Both the position numbers and the translations under genes were made by a program. Below, piece after piece: positions 20,445 to 29,043 of a stretch of DNA of 64,000 bases (within the stretch, counting starts at the first letter, position 1; the number at the start of each line of letters is the position of its first letter). The DNA lies in assembly GCA_005804885.1 (NCBI GenBank), contig SYOX01000319.1, forward strand, positions 1-64,000. Direction: 5' to 3'. The DNA is from Pseudomonadota bacterium. Its GTDB lineage: Bacteria; Myxococcota_A; Bradymonadia; Bradymonadales; GCA-2716585. Under the pieces are notes generated by a model. That model was not told the origin of the DNA and did not search any database. It saw nothing but the letters and a program-made list of their open reading frames with translations.

Positions 20445-22040
20445 CTATCGGCACACCCCGACGCCGCTGCTGCCGTCGACAAACTGGCTCTCGCGGCACC
20501 GGCGGCCCTGCGAGCAGTCCTCCTCGCCCCGATCCAGGCGGCAGAGCGCCGCACACGCGAAGCGACCCTGCCCGGCCGGGTGGCAGATCACGTCGTCGCC
20601 GCACATCGTGCCCCCCTGCGCCCGGCTGCACGCGCTGCCCTCGGGCAAGTCCAGCGAGGGGAAGCACAGCCCGAAGTCCGTGTCGAAGGAGAAGCAGGCC
20701 GTCTCGCCCTGGCACAGCGCCGGCAGCTCGTCGCGCCCCGCGAAGGGGTGGCACAGCCGCTCGCAGGTCGTGCTGAACTGATCCACCTGCGTGCAGATCA
20801 ACCCCGCCTCACACACGCCAAAGACCTCGACTTCCGGGTTGCACTCCTCGCCCTCGGGGGTGTCGCCGACCGGCACGCAGCCGCCCGTGTCCCGCAGCGC
20901 GATGCAGCCCTGGCCCTCGAAGCAGCCCGTCTGCGTCCCCGGATCGCACTCGGCCAGACACAGGCCGTCGATGCCCCCATCGTCGATCTCGAAGGCGCAG
21001 ACCGACCCCGGCTCCGGGCACGTGCTGTCCGGGTCCGGCGCGTTGAAGGAGCACGTCCCGAAGCAGATCCCGTCGCTCTGGCCCGCGAAGTCCACGCACG
21101 CGAACTCGCCGTCGACCCCTACCTCGAAGGGGTTGCAGGGCTGGTTCTGGAAGAGGCACTGGTCCGAGGGCGCCTCGCGACAGTCGCAGTCGACGCAGAT
21201 CTGACCCTGGGGGCACGAGCCCGGCTCGCAGCACTCGTCGCAGACCCCCTCGTCGACCTGCCCGTCGCAGTCGTCGTCCCGGTTGTTGCACACCTCCATG
21301 GCCGGCAGCGGCGCCGTGCACCCCACGAAGCGACCCCCCCGGCACGACTCCGTCCCCTGCCCGCAAGCCGAGCGACAGACCCGCTGCAGCGCCTCATCGA
21401 CCTGCCCGTCGCAGTCGTCGTCCAGCCCATTGCACGCCTCGCCGGCCCTCGGGTTGATCGCCGGGTTGGCGTCATTGCAGTCCAGCGCGCCCTCGCACCC
21501 CCGGCCCGCCCCGAAGCCGTCGCCGTCCGCGTCCTGGCACTCGTCCCTCGGCACGCACGCCCCCCCCTGGCAGATCGTCCCCTGCGCGCAGCGCTCAAGC
21601 TCGAAGCCCTGCCCATCCCGACGACACACCCGGATCTGGTCGTTGCTCGCGCACTCCCGCTCGCCCGGCCTGCACAACAGCTCCCCGTCCGGCGGATCGA
21701 CGTCCGGCCTGTCCGCGTCCGCCGGCAGATCGACGTCCTCCGCGCCCACGTCCATCGGCGGCGGCAGATCCGGGTCGTCAAATCCCCCGTCCGCGTCCCG
21801 ATCGCTCGGCGCGAAGCCCACGTCGTCCACCCCTCCGCCCGGTCTCCGCCCCGGCGGCGCCGCCACGCACACGCGCCCCACGCACTCCAACCCAGGACCG
21901 CACTCCGCCGTCGCCCCGCACTCGGCGCCCGCGCCCTGCCCAAAGGGCCGGTTGTCCAGGCAACCCCCCAGTAAGGTCAGCGCTCCCCCGAGGACAAGCG
22001 ACCACATCAAGAATATCGAGGGTTCTCTACAGGTTCTCAT
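20445..22040 (-). CDS. Cys-rich lipoprotein with two MopE-type repeats
   Basis: I start it at the ATG at 22040, which gives a clean lipoprotein signal (MRTCREPSIFLMWSLVLGG...LLGGC); the tracked ORF begins 20 codons earlier at a GTG and would bury it. 531 residues. An acidic Asp/Pro-rich linker precedes one full MopE-type unit (DCNDANPAINP...CNGLDDDCDGQVDE) and one short unit (CNNRDDDCDGQVDE). A long series of Cys-containing segments resembling EGF or disulfide-knot modules follows. It is probably outer-membrane anchored and disulfide-rich. It shares its repeat type with the giant gene at the window start, so both may belong to one surface system. Specific function unknown. Confidence 0.8.
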   Translation of the reverse strand: MRTCREPSIFLMWSLVLGGALTLLGGCLDNRPFGQGAGAECGATAECGPGLECVGRVCVAAPPGRRPGGGVDDVGFAPSDRDADGGFDDPDLPPPMDVGAEDVDLPADADRPDVDPPDGELLCRPGERECASNDQIRVCRRDGQGFELERCAQGTICQGGACVPRDECQDADGDGFGAGRGCEGALDCNDANPAINPRAGEACNGLDDDCDGQVDEALQRVCRSACGQGTESCRGGRFVGCTAPLPAMEVCNNRDDDCDGQVDEGVCDECCEPGSCPQGQICVDCDCREAPSDQCLFQNQPCNPFEVGVDGEFACVDFAGQSDGICFGTCSFNAPDPDSTCPEPGSVCAFEIDDGGIDGLCLAECDPGTQTGCFEGQGCIALRDTGGCVPVGDTPEGEECNPEVEVFGVCEAGLICTQVDQFSTTCERLCHPFAGRDELPALCQGETACFSFDTDFGLCFPSLDLPEGSACSRAQGGTMCGDDVICHPAGQGRFACAALCRLDRGEEDCSQGRRCRESQFVDGSSGVGVCR

Positions 22041-22145
22041 TGGATTTCCGGTGGGACCCGGCGCGCCGGGTGTCAGCCTCATCCCGCAAGAGGCCCGCAC
22101 ACTCTACCGCTGGCCTCTCCGCCCGGCAACCCCACCCTCGGCGAT

Positions 22146-22168
22146 CGCCCCACGCTCCTCGCACCGCC
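22146..22168. repeat. Partial end of the 290-bp terminal-inverted-repeat element
   Basis: CGCCCCACGCTCCTCGCACC with its flanks matches the terminal arms of the elements at 36276 and 57223. Only this one end is evident; the rest of the spacer is occupied by the 80-bp repeats. Confidence 0.6.
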
Positions 22169-22182
22169 CGGTGGGCGGGCAA

Positions 22183-22262
22183 GGTGGATCGCATACTCCA
22201 CCCCCTGTCCCCCTCCTCGCTCCGCAAGGAGGGGGAACGCTCGTATTACGGACAAGGTGGAT
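22183..22262 (+). repeat. 80-bp inverted repeat, left arm
   Basis: It matches the reverse complement of 22490-22569 with one difference in 80 bases (GCATACT versus GCACACT). Each arm contains its own hairpin, CCCCCTCCT...AGGAGGGGG. A degenerate third copy lies at 22417-22489, in the same orientation as the right arm. The 22041-22744 spacer has no credible gene upstream of the kinase start. Confidence 0.85.
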
Positions 22263-22489
22263 AGGGGGGCTCGTTGGGTGGGCACGGTGATTTGGTGGGT
22301 GGGCCGCAGGAGCCATCGCCGGGATCACTGGCCGCCTGGGGCGGGTGGTGATGTCGTCGGGGCGGGACCCGATCCACCCAGCCCCTCATTCGAGCGTCCC
22401 CGAACCACCCAACCCGTAATTCAAGCGTTCCCCCTCCTTGCTCCGCGAGGGAGGCAGTGCCTCTCGGGGGACAGGGGGGTGGAGTGCCG

Positions 22490-22569
22490 ATCCACCTTGT
22501 CCGTAATACGAGCGTTCCCCCTCCTTGCGGAGCGAGGAGGGGGACAGGGGGTGGAGTGTGCGATCCACC
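22490..22569 (-). repeat. 80-bp inverted repeat, right arm
   Basis: Right arm paired with 22183-22262. With the degenerate copy immediately before it, the repeat is present three times within about 400 bp, in both orientations. The stretch from 22570 to 22650 adds short repeats of GAGCGTGGG type like those at 57520-57680. Confidence 0.85.
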
Positions 22570-22744
22570 TCCTCCCTCACTACGAGCGTGGGACGTTCGT
22601 GGAGTGTGGGGTGATCGTCGAGCGTGGGGCGTGGGGTCAAAAACTAGACGGGGGACGATCTGCGACCTACACCTACATGGTCCCACCTGGGCGGCGCGAC
22701 AGGAAGCGCGCAGGCCCGCTCACGGATCGAGGCAGGGGAGAGGC

Positions 22745-23794
22745 ATGGACCGCAGGCGTCTTGGCTCGGGGGATCTCATCTTTGGCCGCTACGAGGTGAT
22801 CGCGCTGGCCGGCGTCGGCGCGACGAGCTTCGTCTACCGTTGTCGCGACGGCGAGGACCGGGAGGTCGCCGTCAAGGTCCTGCACGACGACCTCATGGGG
22901 GACAAGGCGGCGCGGCGCCGATTCTTGCGCGAGGCGCACCTGCTCAAGCAGCTCGACCACCCGAACATCGTCAAGGTCCACGACATCATCGAGACGCCCC
23001 TGATGCTGGCCTACGCCATGGATCACGTCGAGGGGCAGACCCTCAAGGCGTGGTTGCGCGATCGGGCCTCGGCCGGCTTCGACGCCGAGGCGCGGATCAT
23101 CGCTCTGGAGCTGCTCTCGGCTCTGGGTCACATCCACGCTCAGGGGGTGATCCATCGGGACATCAAGCCGGCCAACATCATGCTCGACAGCGTCACGCTC
23201 GACGGCGTCTCGGGCTGCGCCCGGATCCGCCTGATCGACTTCGGCGTGGCGCGGCTGACCGACGCGGACCCCGACCCCGAGGACATCGAAGCGATCCGCG
23301 GGACGGCGGCCTACATCTCGCCGGACGAGATCCGCTCGCCCTTCGAGGTCTGCCCGGCCAGCGACCTCTACTCGCTCGGCGTGGTCTTCTACGAGATGGC
23401 GGCCGGAGAGCGCCCCTTCGAGGGCCGCCCCGGCCCTGAGCTGCTCTGCGCCCACCTGCACACCACCCCGCTGAGGCCCAGCCACCACAACGACGGCCTC
23501 AACGAGCACCTCGACGCCCTGATCATGCGCCTGCTGGCCAAGACCCCCGAGGCCCGCTTCGGCTCCTGCGTCGAGCTTGAGCGGGCGCTGGTCCAGGCGC
23601 TGGCCGCCGATCTGGAGATCGACATCCCCATCGTCGTCGAGGAGGCCCCGACCCTCGATCTGCAATGGCTGGCCATGCTCCAGGTCGTCCTGATGCACCT
23701 CCTGATGACCGTCCTGAGCACCGGCAACACCGGCCAGCCCGACGACCCCCACCACTTCAGCCGCCCCTACATCGACTTCCCTGCCGTCGTCTGA
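22745..23794 (+). CDS. Serine/threonine protein kinase
   Basis: The tracked ORF begins inside the upstream repeats; I start at the ATG at 22745, preceded by AGGGGAGAG. 349 residues. Eukaryotic-type kinase (Hanks type): glycine-loop region ~21-30 (AGVGATSFVY), ATP-site Lys in VAVKVL (K44), catalytic loop HRDIKPAN (137-144), DFG (165-167), SPDE in place of APE, and SDLYSLGVVFYEM. After the kinase domain (~16-290) a hydrophobic stretch WLAMLQVVLMHLLMTVL (308-324) may be a membrane helix, with a ~25-residue tail. There is no sensor domain after it, unlike long PknB-type kinases. It phosphorylates proteins; the targets are unknown. A CNB-hotdog gene follows 137 bp downstream. Confidence 0.93.
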   Translation: MDRRRLGSGDLIFGRYEVIALAGVGATSFVYRCRDGEDREVAVKVLHDDLMGDKAARRRFLREAHLLKQLDHPNIVKVHDIIETPLMLAYAMDHVEGQTLKAWLRDRASAGFDAEARIIALELLSALGHIHAQGVIHRDIKPANIMLDSVTLDGVSGCARIRLIDFGVARLTDADPDPEDIEAIRGTAAYISPDEIRSPFEVCPASDLYSLGVVFYEMAAGERPFEGRPGPELLCAHLHTTPLRPSHHNDGLNEHLDALIMRLLAKTPEARFGSCVELERALVQALAADLEIDIPIVVEEAPTLDLQWLAMLQVVLMHLLMTVLSTGNTGQPDDPHHFSRPYIDFPAVV

Positions 23795-23931
23795 TCTCCT
23801 CGTCCTTCCTTGACTTTCACTTCGCCCTGTTCGGACAATCGCCGACGTCAGGGGGGTCAGATCCGGCCTCCCTGGGCGTCGTGGGCGAGCCCGGATCGCG
23901 GGCTGGGGTGTGACAGGCAGGGGAGGGGGAG

Positions 23932-24915
23932 ATGACGATCAACCTGGCGCTATTGCGCGGAGTGCCGCTGATGGCGCGGCTTCGCGACAACGATCTGGGC
24001 CAGCTCGCCAAGACGCTGGTGGGGGTGTCCTTCGGCCCCGGCGAGGTCATCGTGGAGGAGGCCGAGGCGGGCGACGCGCTCTACATCGTGGTCGACGGCG
24101 TCGTGGAGGTGTCGCTCTCGGGCGGCAAGGGCGAGCGCTTCGTGGTCAGCAGGCTGCGGGCCGGGGATTACTTCGGGGAGATGAGCCTGATCGACGGCTC
24201 GGCGCGCAGCGCCACGGTGCGCTCGGTCGACAGCGCCTCGCTCTTGCGGCTGGGGCGAGAGGACTTCATGGGGGCGGCGACCTTGCACCCCTCGATCGCC
24301 TTTGCGGTCATGCGGGAGTTCTCGCGGCGGCTGCGGACGGCCGACGCCCACATCGGGCTGCTGACGCGCCACTCGGTCAACCCCCCGAGCATGGGCCGCG
24401 ATGAGGATCCGGCTGCGCTCCAGGAAGAGCAGAAGCTGTTGCTGCTGCGGGACTTTTTGCAGGCCGGGGTGCCCTTCCACGGCGCGGTGGGCTTGATCTT
24501 CGAGGAGCTTGAGCCGGGGCTGGCGATCTGCCGGGTGCCCTGGCGGGCCTCGCTCGTCGGCGATCCCTTCATGGGGACGCTGCACAGCGGCGTGATCTCG
24601 ACGCTGGTCGAGGCCGCCGGCAGCGCCGCGGTCTTCGCCATGCTCGACGCCGCCGAGGATCGCGTCTCGACCGTCGACCTCCACGTCGACTTCGTGCGGC
24701 CCGGCTGGGAGGACGACCTCGTGTGCGAGGCCAGGGTCGTGCGCATGGGCAACCGCGTCGCCCAGACCCAGGTCCGCGTCTGGAGCGCCGCCATCCCCAC
24801 CGATGCCGCGGGCCTGGCCAACCCCATCGCCACCGCCCGCGCCGTCTACAACGTCGAGCGCGGCCCGTCCCCCTCGCCGCCCGCCGACCCCGACGCCGAC
24901 CTGATCGACCTCTGA
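23932..24915 (+). CDS. Cyclic-nucleotide-binding domain fused to a hotdog thioesterase-like domain
   Basis: 327 residues. Residues ~1-125 form a cNMP-binding (Crp/EPAC-type) domain: LADNDL-like start, PGEVIVEEAEAGDALYIVVDG, and the phosphate-binding cassette FGEMSLIDGSARSATVRS. A helical linker (~140-175) leads to a PaaI-like hotdog domain (~180-305) with the helix GTLHSGVISTLVEAAGSAA and strands STVDLHVDFVRPG and RVAQTQVRVW. Known hotdog proteins of this type hydrolyse acyl-CoA thioesters. The architecture suggests an acyl-CoA thioesterase gated by cAMP or another cyclic nucleotide, which is inference. There is no DNA-binding HTH, so it is not a Crp regulator. The start has a strong GGGGAGGGGGAG site. 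Confidence 0.85.
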   Translation: MTINLALLRGVPLMARLRDNDLGQLAKTLVGVSFGPGEVIVEEAEAGDALYIVVDGVVEVSLSGGKGERFVVSRLRAGDYFGEMSLIDGSARSATVRSVDSASLLRLGREDFMGAATLHPSIAFAVMREFSRRLRTADAHIGLLTRHSVNPPSMGRDEDPAALQEEQKLLLLRDFLQAGVPFHGAVGLIFEELEPGLAICRVPWRASLVGDPFMGTLHSGVISTLVEAAGSAAVFAMLDAAEDRVSTVDLHVDFVRPGWEDDLVCEARVVRMGNRVAQTQVRVWSAAIPTDAAGLANPIATARAVYNVERGPSPSPPADPDADLIDL

Positions 24916-24976
24916 CCGTCCCACGGCCACGGGGCAGCCGCCCAGAGGCTCCCCACGACGGATCGAGGATGGGCGT

Positions 24977-25063
24977 CTGATACGGAACCACGTTCGAACC
25001 ACTGTCATCTTGGGCATCCTGGTGGCCCAAAGTGTAAGTGGCTTGAGCGTGGTTCCGTATCAG
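24977..25063. repeat. 87-bp palindromic element
   Basis: CTGATACGGAACCACG (24977-24992) is exactly inverted at 25048-25063. The inner parts (TTCGAACCACT...CTTGGGC and GCCCAAAG...AGTGGCTTGAG) also pair imperfectly, so nearly the whole 87 bp can fold on itself. It shares the CTGATAC...ACCAC outer motif with the larger palindrome at 12721. It sits between two convergent genes. Confidence 0.8.
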
Positions 25064-25146
25064 TCAGGAGAGGCTTCCAGGCCGATGGTGGGTTCTATCA
25101 AGGCCATCGCCTGGATGGCCTCGCGGGTGGTCGCGGGGGGGCGGGG

Positions 25147-25938
25147 TCAGGCGGCTTTGAGCAGCGCCCAGAGGGCGTCGAGGGTCGCGGCGGCGCCTGC
25201 GGCGATCTTGTGCTCGACGGCGCGCGAGACCTCGGTGGGGCCGGGGTTGATCTCGACCGTCAGGGCGCCGCGGCGACGGCCGTCGAGGACCGGCGCGGCG
25301 ATGTAGGGGAAGACGCTCGTCGTGCCGACGGAGAAGATCGCGTCGAAGCCGCGGGTGACCTCTCTCTGGAGCCGCCCGATGCGATCCGGGTCGAGCATCT
25401 CGCCGAAGAGCACGACGTCGGGCCGGATCACCGCCCCGCAGTCCGGGCAGCGGGGGACCTGGTCGCCCGCGGTCGGGTCTGTTGAGGCCAGGGCGGGGAG
25501 GTCGTCGTAGCTCTTGGCGGTGGCGCGCCAGGGGCAGGCGACGCAGCGCAGCTCGTGGACGTCGCCGTGGATGTTGATCACCTCGGTGGAGCCGGCGGCG
25601 CGGTGCAGGCCGTCGACGTTCTGGGTCAGGACCAGGACGTCGAAGCGGGACTCCATCTCGGCGATGACGGCGTGGCCTCTGTTGAAGCCCGCGCCTCGGC
25701 AGGCGCGCTCGATCTGGGCGAGGTACTTCCAGGTCAGCGCGGGGCGGGATCGGAAGACCTGGCCGGAGAGGGCGACCTCGATGGGCAGGCCGTCTTCGGT
25801 CTTCTGGTCGTCGTAGAGGCCCCCGATGCCCCGATAGGTGGGCAGGCCGGAGTCGGCCGAGAGGCCCGCGCCGGTGATGAAGAGCAGGCGCCGGCTTCGG
25901 GAGAGCCGGTCGGCTATGATGGGCAATGGGTCGTTCAT
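25147..25938 (-). CDS. cobB: Sir2-family NAD-dependent protein deacylase
   Basis: 263 residues. All sirtuin landmarks are visible: GAGLSADSGLPTYRG (~23-37) for NAD binding, TQNVDGLH (~109-116), catalytic His in NIHGDVHEL, two Cys pairs (CVAC, CPDC) for the structural zinc, VVLFGE, SVGTTSVFPY and a late EINPGPT. Sirtuins remove acyl groups from lysines and consume NAD. The class could be CobB-like, but the usual substrate-site Tyr/Arg pair for desuccinylation is not obvious to me, so plain deacetylase is the safe call. The long overlapping ORF 25064-26245 is a shadow. It is divergent from pdxH, 104 bp apart, so the two promoters share that gap. Confidence 0.92.
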   Translation of the reverse strand: MNDPLPIIADRLSRSRRLLFITGAGLSADSGLPTYRGIGGLYDDQKTEDGLPIEVALSGQVFRSRPALTWKYLAQIERACRGAGFNRGHAVIAEMESRFDVLVLTQNVDGLHRAAGSTEVINIHGDVHELRCVACPWRATAKSYDDLPALASTDPTAGDQVPRCPDCGAVIRPDVVLFGEMLDPDRIGRLQREVTRGFDAIFSVGTTSVFPYIAAPVLDGRRRGALTVEINPGPTEVSRAVEHKIAAGAAATLDALWALLKAA

Positions 25939-26042
25939 CGCTCGCCTTGGGCCGCCGGGGTGGTTTATCTCTGGGAGCGGCGGCCGACAGGGCTTGAGGA
26001 TGACTCAATCGGGCCGGGCCTTCAACGTGGAGCGCGCAGACA

Positions 26043-26639
26043 TTGAACGATCCTGTGTATTTGAGCGCACTTGAGCGCATCGAGTCCCTCATCGAGGAGG
26101 CCCGCCGGAGCGGCGCCTTCGCGGAGCCGACGGCCATGACCCTGTGCACGGTGGACGCCGAGGGGCTGCCCAACGCCCGTGTGGTGTTGCTCAAGGGGCT
26201 GGACGCGCGGGGCTTCGTGTTCTTTACGAACCACGACAGCGTCAAGGGTCGGGAGCTGGCGGCGCGGCCCTTCGCGGCGCTGTGCTTCTATTGGGGCGCG
26301 ATGCACCAGCAGGTGCGGGTGCGGGGCCGCGTCGAGGCGGTGTCGGAGGAGGAGTCGGACGCCTACTTCGCCACTCGCCCGAGGGGCAGCCAGCTGGGCG
26401 CGTGGGCCTCGTTCCAGTCCCAGGTGCTGGACGACATGGCGACCCTTGAGGCTCGCCTGGAGGAGGTCGAGGCGCTCCATGAGGGCGTCGAGATCCCGAG
26501 GCCGCCCAACTGGGGGGGCTTGCGGGTGGTGCCCTCGCGCATCGAGTTCTGGGAGGGGAGGAGCCACCGGCTGCACGTCAGGCGCGCGGTGGAGCCGGAC
26601 GAGCGCGGCGTGTGGCGCTCGCAGGGCTTGTACCCGTGA
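26043..26639 (+). CDS. pdxH: Pyridoxamine/pyridoxine 5'-phosphate oxidase
   Basis: 198 residues, FMN-dependent. It uses FMN to oxidise PNP or PMP to pyridoxal 5'-phosphate (vitamin B6). Family signatures are [41 protein letters not shown] and the C-terminal [25 protein letters not shown]; the last is the substrate-binding tail. The usual terminal RLAP is RSQGLYP here. The start is TTG; an in-frame stop lies 14 codons upstream with no ATG or GTG between, and GGAG sits 11 bases before the TTG. It is divergent from the sirtuin gene. Confidence 0.93.
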   Translation: MNDPVYLSALERIESLIEEARRSGAFAEPTAMTLCTVDAEGLPNARVVLLKGLDARGFVFFTNHDSVKGRELAARPFAALCFYWGAMHQQVRVRGRVEAVSEEESDAYFATRPRGSQLGAWASFQSQVLDDMATLEARLEEVEALHEGVEIPRPPNWGGLRVVPSRIEFWEGRSHRLHVRRAVEPDERGVWRSQGLYP

Positions 26640-26778
26640 TCGGGCGGGTTTCTGGGCGTCGCGGGGGCAGGGTGGGGTCAGGATCTTGATTGCGGGCTAT
26701 TCTTGAGCCTTAGTGGAGGGACACGAAAGGTTTGCGTCGGCGCGGCCTTGCAGGGCGGGGGCAACCCGGGGAGGAGCC

Positions 26779-28986
26779 ATGAGCGTGGCCGAGAGGATCC
26801 AGAGTTGGGCGCGTGAGCTGGTGGCGCCGAAGCGGCCGGAGCCCTCGTACCCGAGGTTGCCGGAGGTGCGGGACAAGGGCCAGAGCAACGTCGATGGGAT
26901 GTACTTGATGGGGGAGGTGGCCGGCACGCCCTTGATCAAGCTGGGCCTGAACGACGGGGTCAGGACGGTCGAGCACCTTGCGCCGGGCCTGCCGCCGGTG
27001 GAGCAGAGCGGGGAGGTGCTGGACTTCCTGATCGTGGGTGCGGGGGCCTCGGGGCTTGGGGCGGCGATGAGGGCGCACGAGCTCGGTCGCCGCTGCGTGG
27101 TGCTGGAGTCCGACCGCGTGGCCCAGACCGTGGTCAACATGTACAAGGGCAAGATCCTCTTCGCCGAGCCGGAGGGGCTGCCCAACCGCTCCTCGATGTG
27201 GTTCGAGGAGTGCACGAGGGAGGTCTTGCTGGAGCGGTGGCGGGCGCAGATCGCCGAGGTCGGCCTGGACGTGCGGGAGTTCGAGAAGGTCGTGGACGTC
27301 AAGCGCGCCGGGGATCACTTCGAGGTGACCTCGGACAAGGGGCGCTACAAGGCGCGGCACGTCCTGCTGGCGGTGGGCAAGGCCGGCAACCCGCGCAAGG
27401 CCGGGGTGCCCGGCGAGCTGGAGCACGCGGGGCGGATCCACCATACGATGAGCGATCCGTCGGAGATCGAGGGGCAGCGGGTCTTCGTGTACGGGGGCGG
27501 GGACGTGGCCTGCGAGGCGGCGCTGGCGCTGGTGGGGCGCAACGAGGTCACGATGGTGACCATCGACGAGTCCTTCATCTACCCGAAGAAGCGCAATGCG
27601 GACGCGGTGCTGGCGGCGGCGGCGGCCGGTCAGGTGGATCTGCACTTCGGCGCCCGGCTCAAGGCGATCGAGGAGGGCGCGGTGCGCTTCGAGTCGGGGG
27701 GTCAGGAGCGCCGTGTGGGCAACGATCTGGTCTTCGAGATGATCGGGGCGGAGCTGCCGCTGGGCTTCTTCAAGAAGATCGGGATCAAGCTGGAGGCGAC
27801 CTGGGACGCGCAGCGGTGGGCGATGCTGGCGCTGGTGAGCCTCTTCGTCTACTCGCTCTACGCGCTCAAGAAGTACCCGAAGGTCGTCCACTCGTGGCCC
27901 TTCAACCACCTGATCGAGCGGGACGATTACCGGTCGGTGATCAACGCCATGTTCGGGGTCTGTTTCCTGCCCTTCCGGTGGCTCTTTGATGACGGGGCCT
28001 ACCGGACGATGCTGGGGGATCTGGGCTTCCAGCAGGGCTACCTGTACAGCTTCGCGTACACGGTGTTGATGATCGGCTTCGGGTGGCTGGCCTTCGTGCG
28101 CTGGCGAGGGATCGCGCGGAACCCGAGCTACCAGCGGTGGCGCTACGCGTCGCTGATCTTCTTCCAGGTGGCCTTCTTCATCATCGTCAATGCTGTTGCG
28201 GTGCAGGCGTTTACGCTGCAGCACGCGTGGCGGGCGTGGGGGCTGTACCAGCCCTGGCCCTTGTTCTTCAACACCTTCTTCTGGTGGTACGAGGGTGTGC
28301 CGAAGTACGTGATCTACACCTTCGTGGGGTCGGGGCTGGTGGGGACGCTGGTGGCGATCCCCCTGGCGTCGAGGTGGCACGGCAAGCGATTTTGCACGTG
28401 GATATGCGGGTGCGGGGGGCTGGCCGAGACGCTGGGGGACAGGTGGCGGCACCTGTCGGCGAAGGGCCCGAGGTCGCGGGCGTGGGAGTTTCAGGGCGTG
28501 GCGGTGCTGGTGGCGGCCTTTCTGGTGACGATGGTGGTGGTGGGGGCCTTTGACACGCAGGGGAACAACGGCTGGTGGGTGGCCTACGATTACATCGTGG
28601 ACTTCTGGCTGGTGGCGGTGATCCCGATCGCGCTCTACCCCTTCTTCGGGGGCAAGGTCTGGTGTCGGTACTGGTGTCCGCTGGCGGCGCTCAACGGGCT
28701 GCTGGCGGGGTGGTACGGCAAGCTCAAGATCCGGTCGAACGACAAGTGCATCACGTGCACGTTGTGCAGCCGCCACTGTCAGGTGGGGGTGGACGTGATG
28801 GCCTTTGCCAAGAACCAGGAGCCCTTCGACAACGCCAACTCGGCCTGCATCCAATGCGGGATCTGCATCGACGTCTGCCCGATGGACGTGTTGTACTTCG
28901 ACACCTCGGACGAGGTGAGGGTGGACGTCAAGAAGGCCGGAGACCTGGAGTCGGCCGCGGCGGTCACGATGGTGATCGGGAGGTAG
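26779..28986 (+). CDS. Flavin pyridine-nucleotide oxidoreductase fused to a polyferredoxin membrane domain
   Basis: I start at the ATG at 26779 (GGGGAGGAG before it), not the tracked 26713. 735 residues. Residues ~82-355 are a thioredoxin-reductase-like domain with two dinucleotide motifs, VGAGASGLG (~86-94) and VYGGGDVACEA. The second part is a NosR/YccM/NapH-type membrane domain with about six helices, Cys motifs CTWICGCGG and CRYWCPL near membranes, and two 4Fe-4S clusters (CITCTLCSRHC, CIQCGICIDVCP). This implies electron flow from NAD(P)H via FAD to Fe-S at the membrane. The usual C-terminal flavin motif (GxYxxGE) is absent after the NAD domain; a matching stretch DGMYLMGEVAGTPLIKLGLN lies at ~39-58, as if circularly permuted. 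The acceptor is unknown. Confidence 0.88.
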   Translation: MSVAERIQSWARELVAPKRPEPSYPRLPEVRDKGQSNVDGMYLMGEVAGTPLIKLGLNDGVRTVEHLAPGLPPVEQSGEVLDFLIVGAGASGLGAAMRAHELGRRCVVLESDRVAQTVVNMYKGKILFAEPEGLPNRSSMWFEECTREVLLERWRAQIAEVGLDVREFEKVVDVKRAGDHFEVTSDKGRYKARHVLLAVGKAGNPRKAGVPGELEHAGRIHHTMSDPSEIEGQRVFVYGGGDVACEAALALVGRNEVTMVTIDESFIYPKKRNADAVLAAAAAGQVDLHFGARLKAIEEGAVRFESGGQERRVGNDLVFEMIGAELPLGFFKKIGIKLEATWDAQRWAMLALVSLFVYSLYALKKYPKVVHSWPFNHLIERDDYRSVINAMFGVCFLPFRWLFDDGAYRTMLGDLGFQQGYLYSFAYTVLMIGFGWLAFVRWRGIARNPSYQRWRYASLIFFQVAFFIIVNAVAVQAFTLQHAWRAWGLYQPWPLFFNTFFWWYEGVPKYVIYTFVGSGLVGTLVAIPLASRWHGKRFCTWICGCGGLAETLGDRWRHLSAKGPRSRAWEFQGVAVLVAAFLVTMVVVGAFDTQGNNGWWVAYDYIVDFWLVAVIPIALYPFFGGKVWCRYWCPLAALNGLLAGWYGKLKIRSNDKCITCTLCSRHCQVGVDVMAFAKNQEPFDNANSACIQCGICIDVCPMDVLYFDTSDEVRVDVKKAGDLESAAAVTMVIGR

Positions 28987-28995
28987 GGGGGGCCT

Positions 28996-29033
28996 GGCGG
29001 GTTCGTCAGCGGCGTATCGCGGACGAACCGGCC
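28996..29033 (+). terminator. 12-bp stem hairpin after the polyferredoxin gene
   Basis: GGCGGGTTCGTC (28996-29007) pairs with GACGAACCGGCC (29022-29033) with one mismatch and a 14-base loop. It begins 9 bases after the stop. No T-run follows, so it is a likely but unproven terminator. Confidence 0.5.
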
Positions 29034-29043
29034 GGGGGGCAGG

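Noticed and set aside
17792-20776. 994-codon plus-strand ORF opposite the DUF4159 and helicase genes
   Set aside because: Arg/Leu/His-rich low-complexity translation, antisense to a helicase with all motifs intact.
20046-21974. 642-codon plus-strand ORF opposite the Cys-rich lipoprotein gene
   Set aside because: Shadow of a gene with a clear lipobox and Cys modules on the other strand.
22130-22600. CRISPR-like array
   Set aside because: The repeats are few, long, partly inverted and not regularly spaced; no cas gene is near.
25064-26245. 393-codon minus-strand ORF across the sirtuin gene
   Set aside because: It is in a different frame from the sirtuin, which has every catalytic motif; the long ORF also runs over pdxH.
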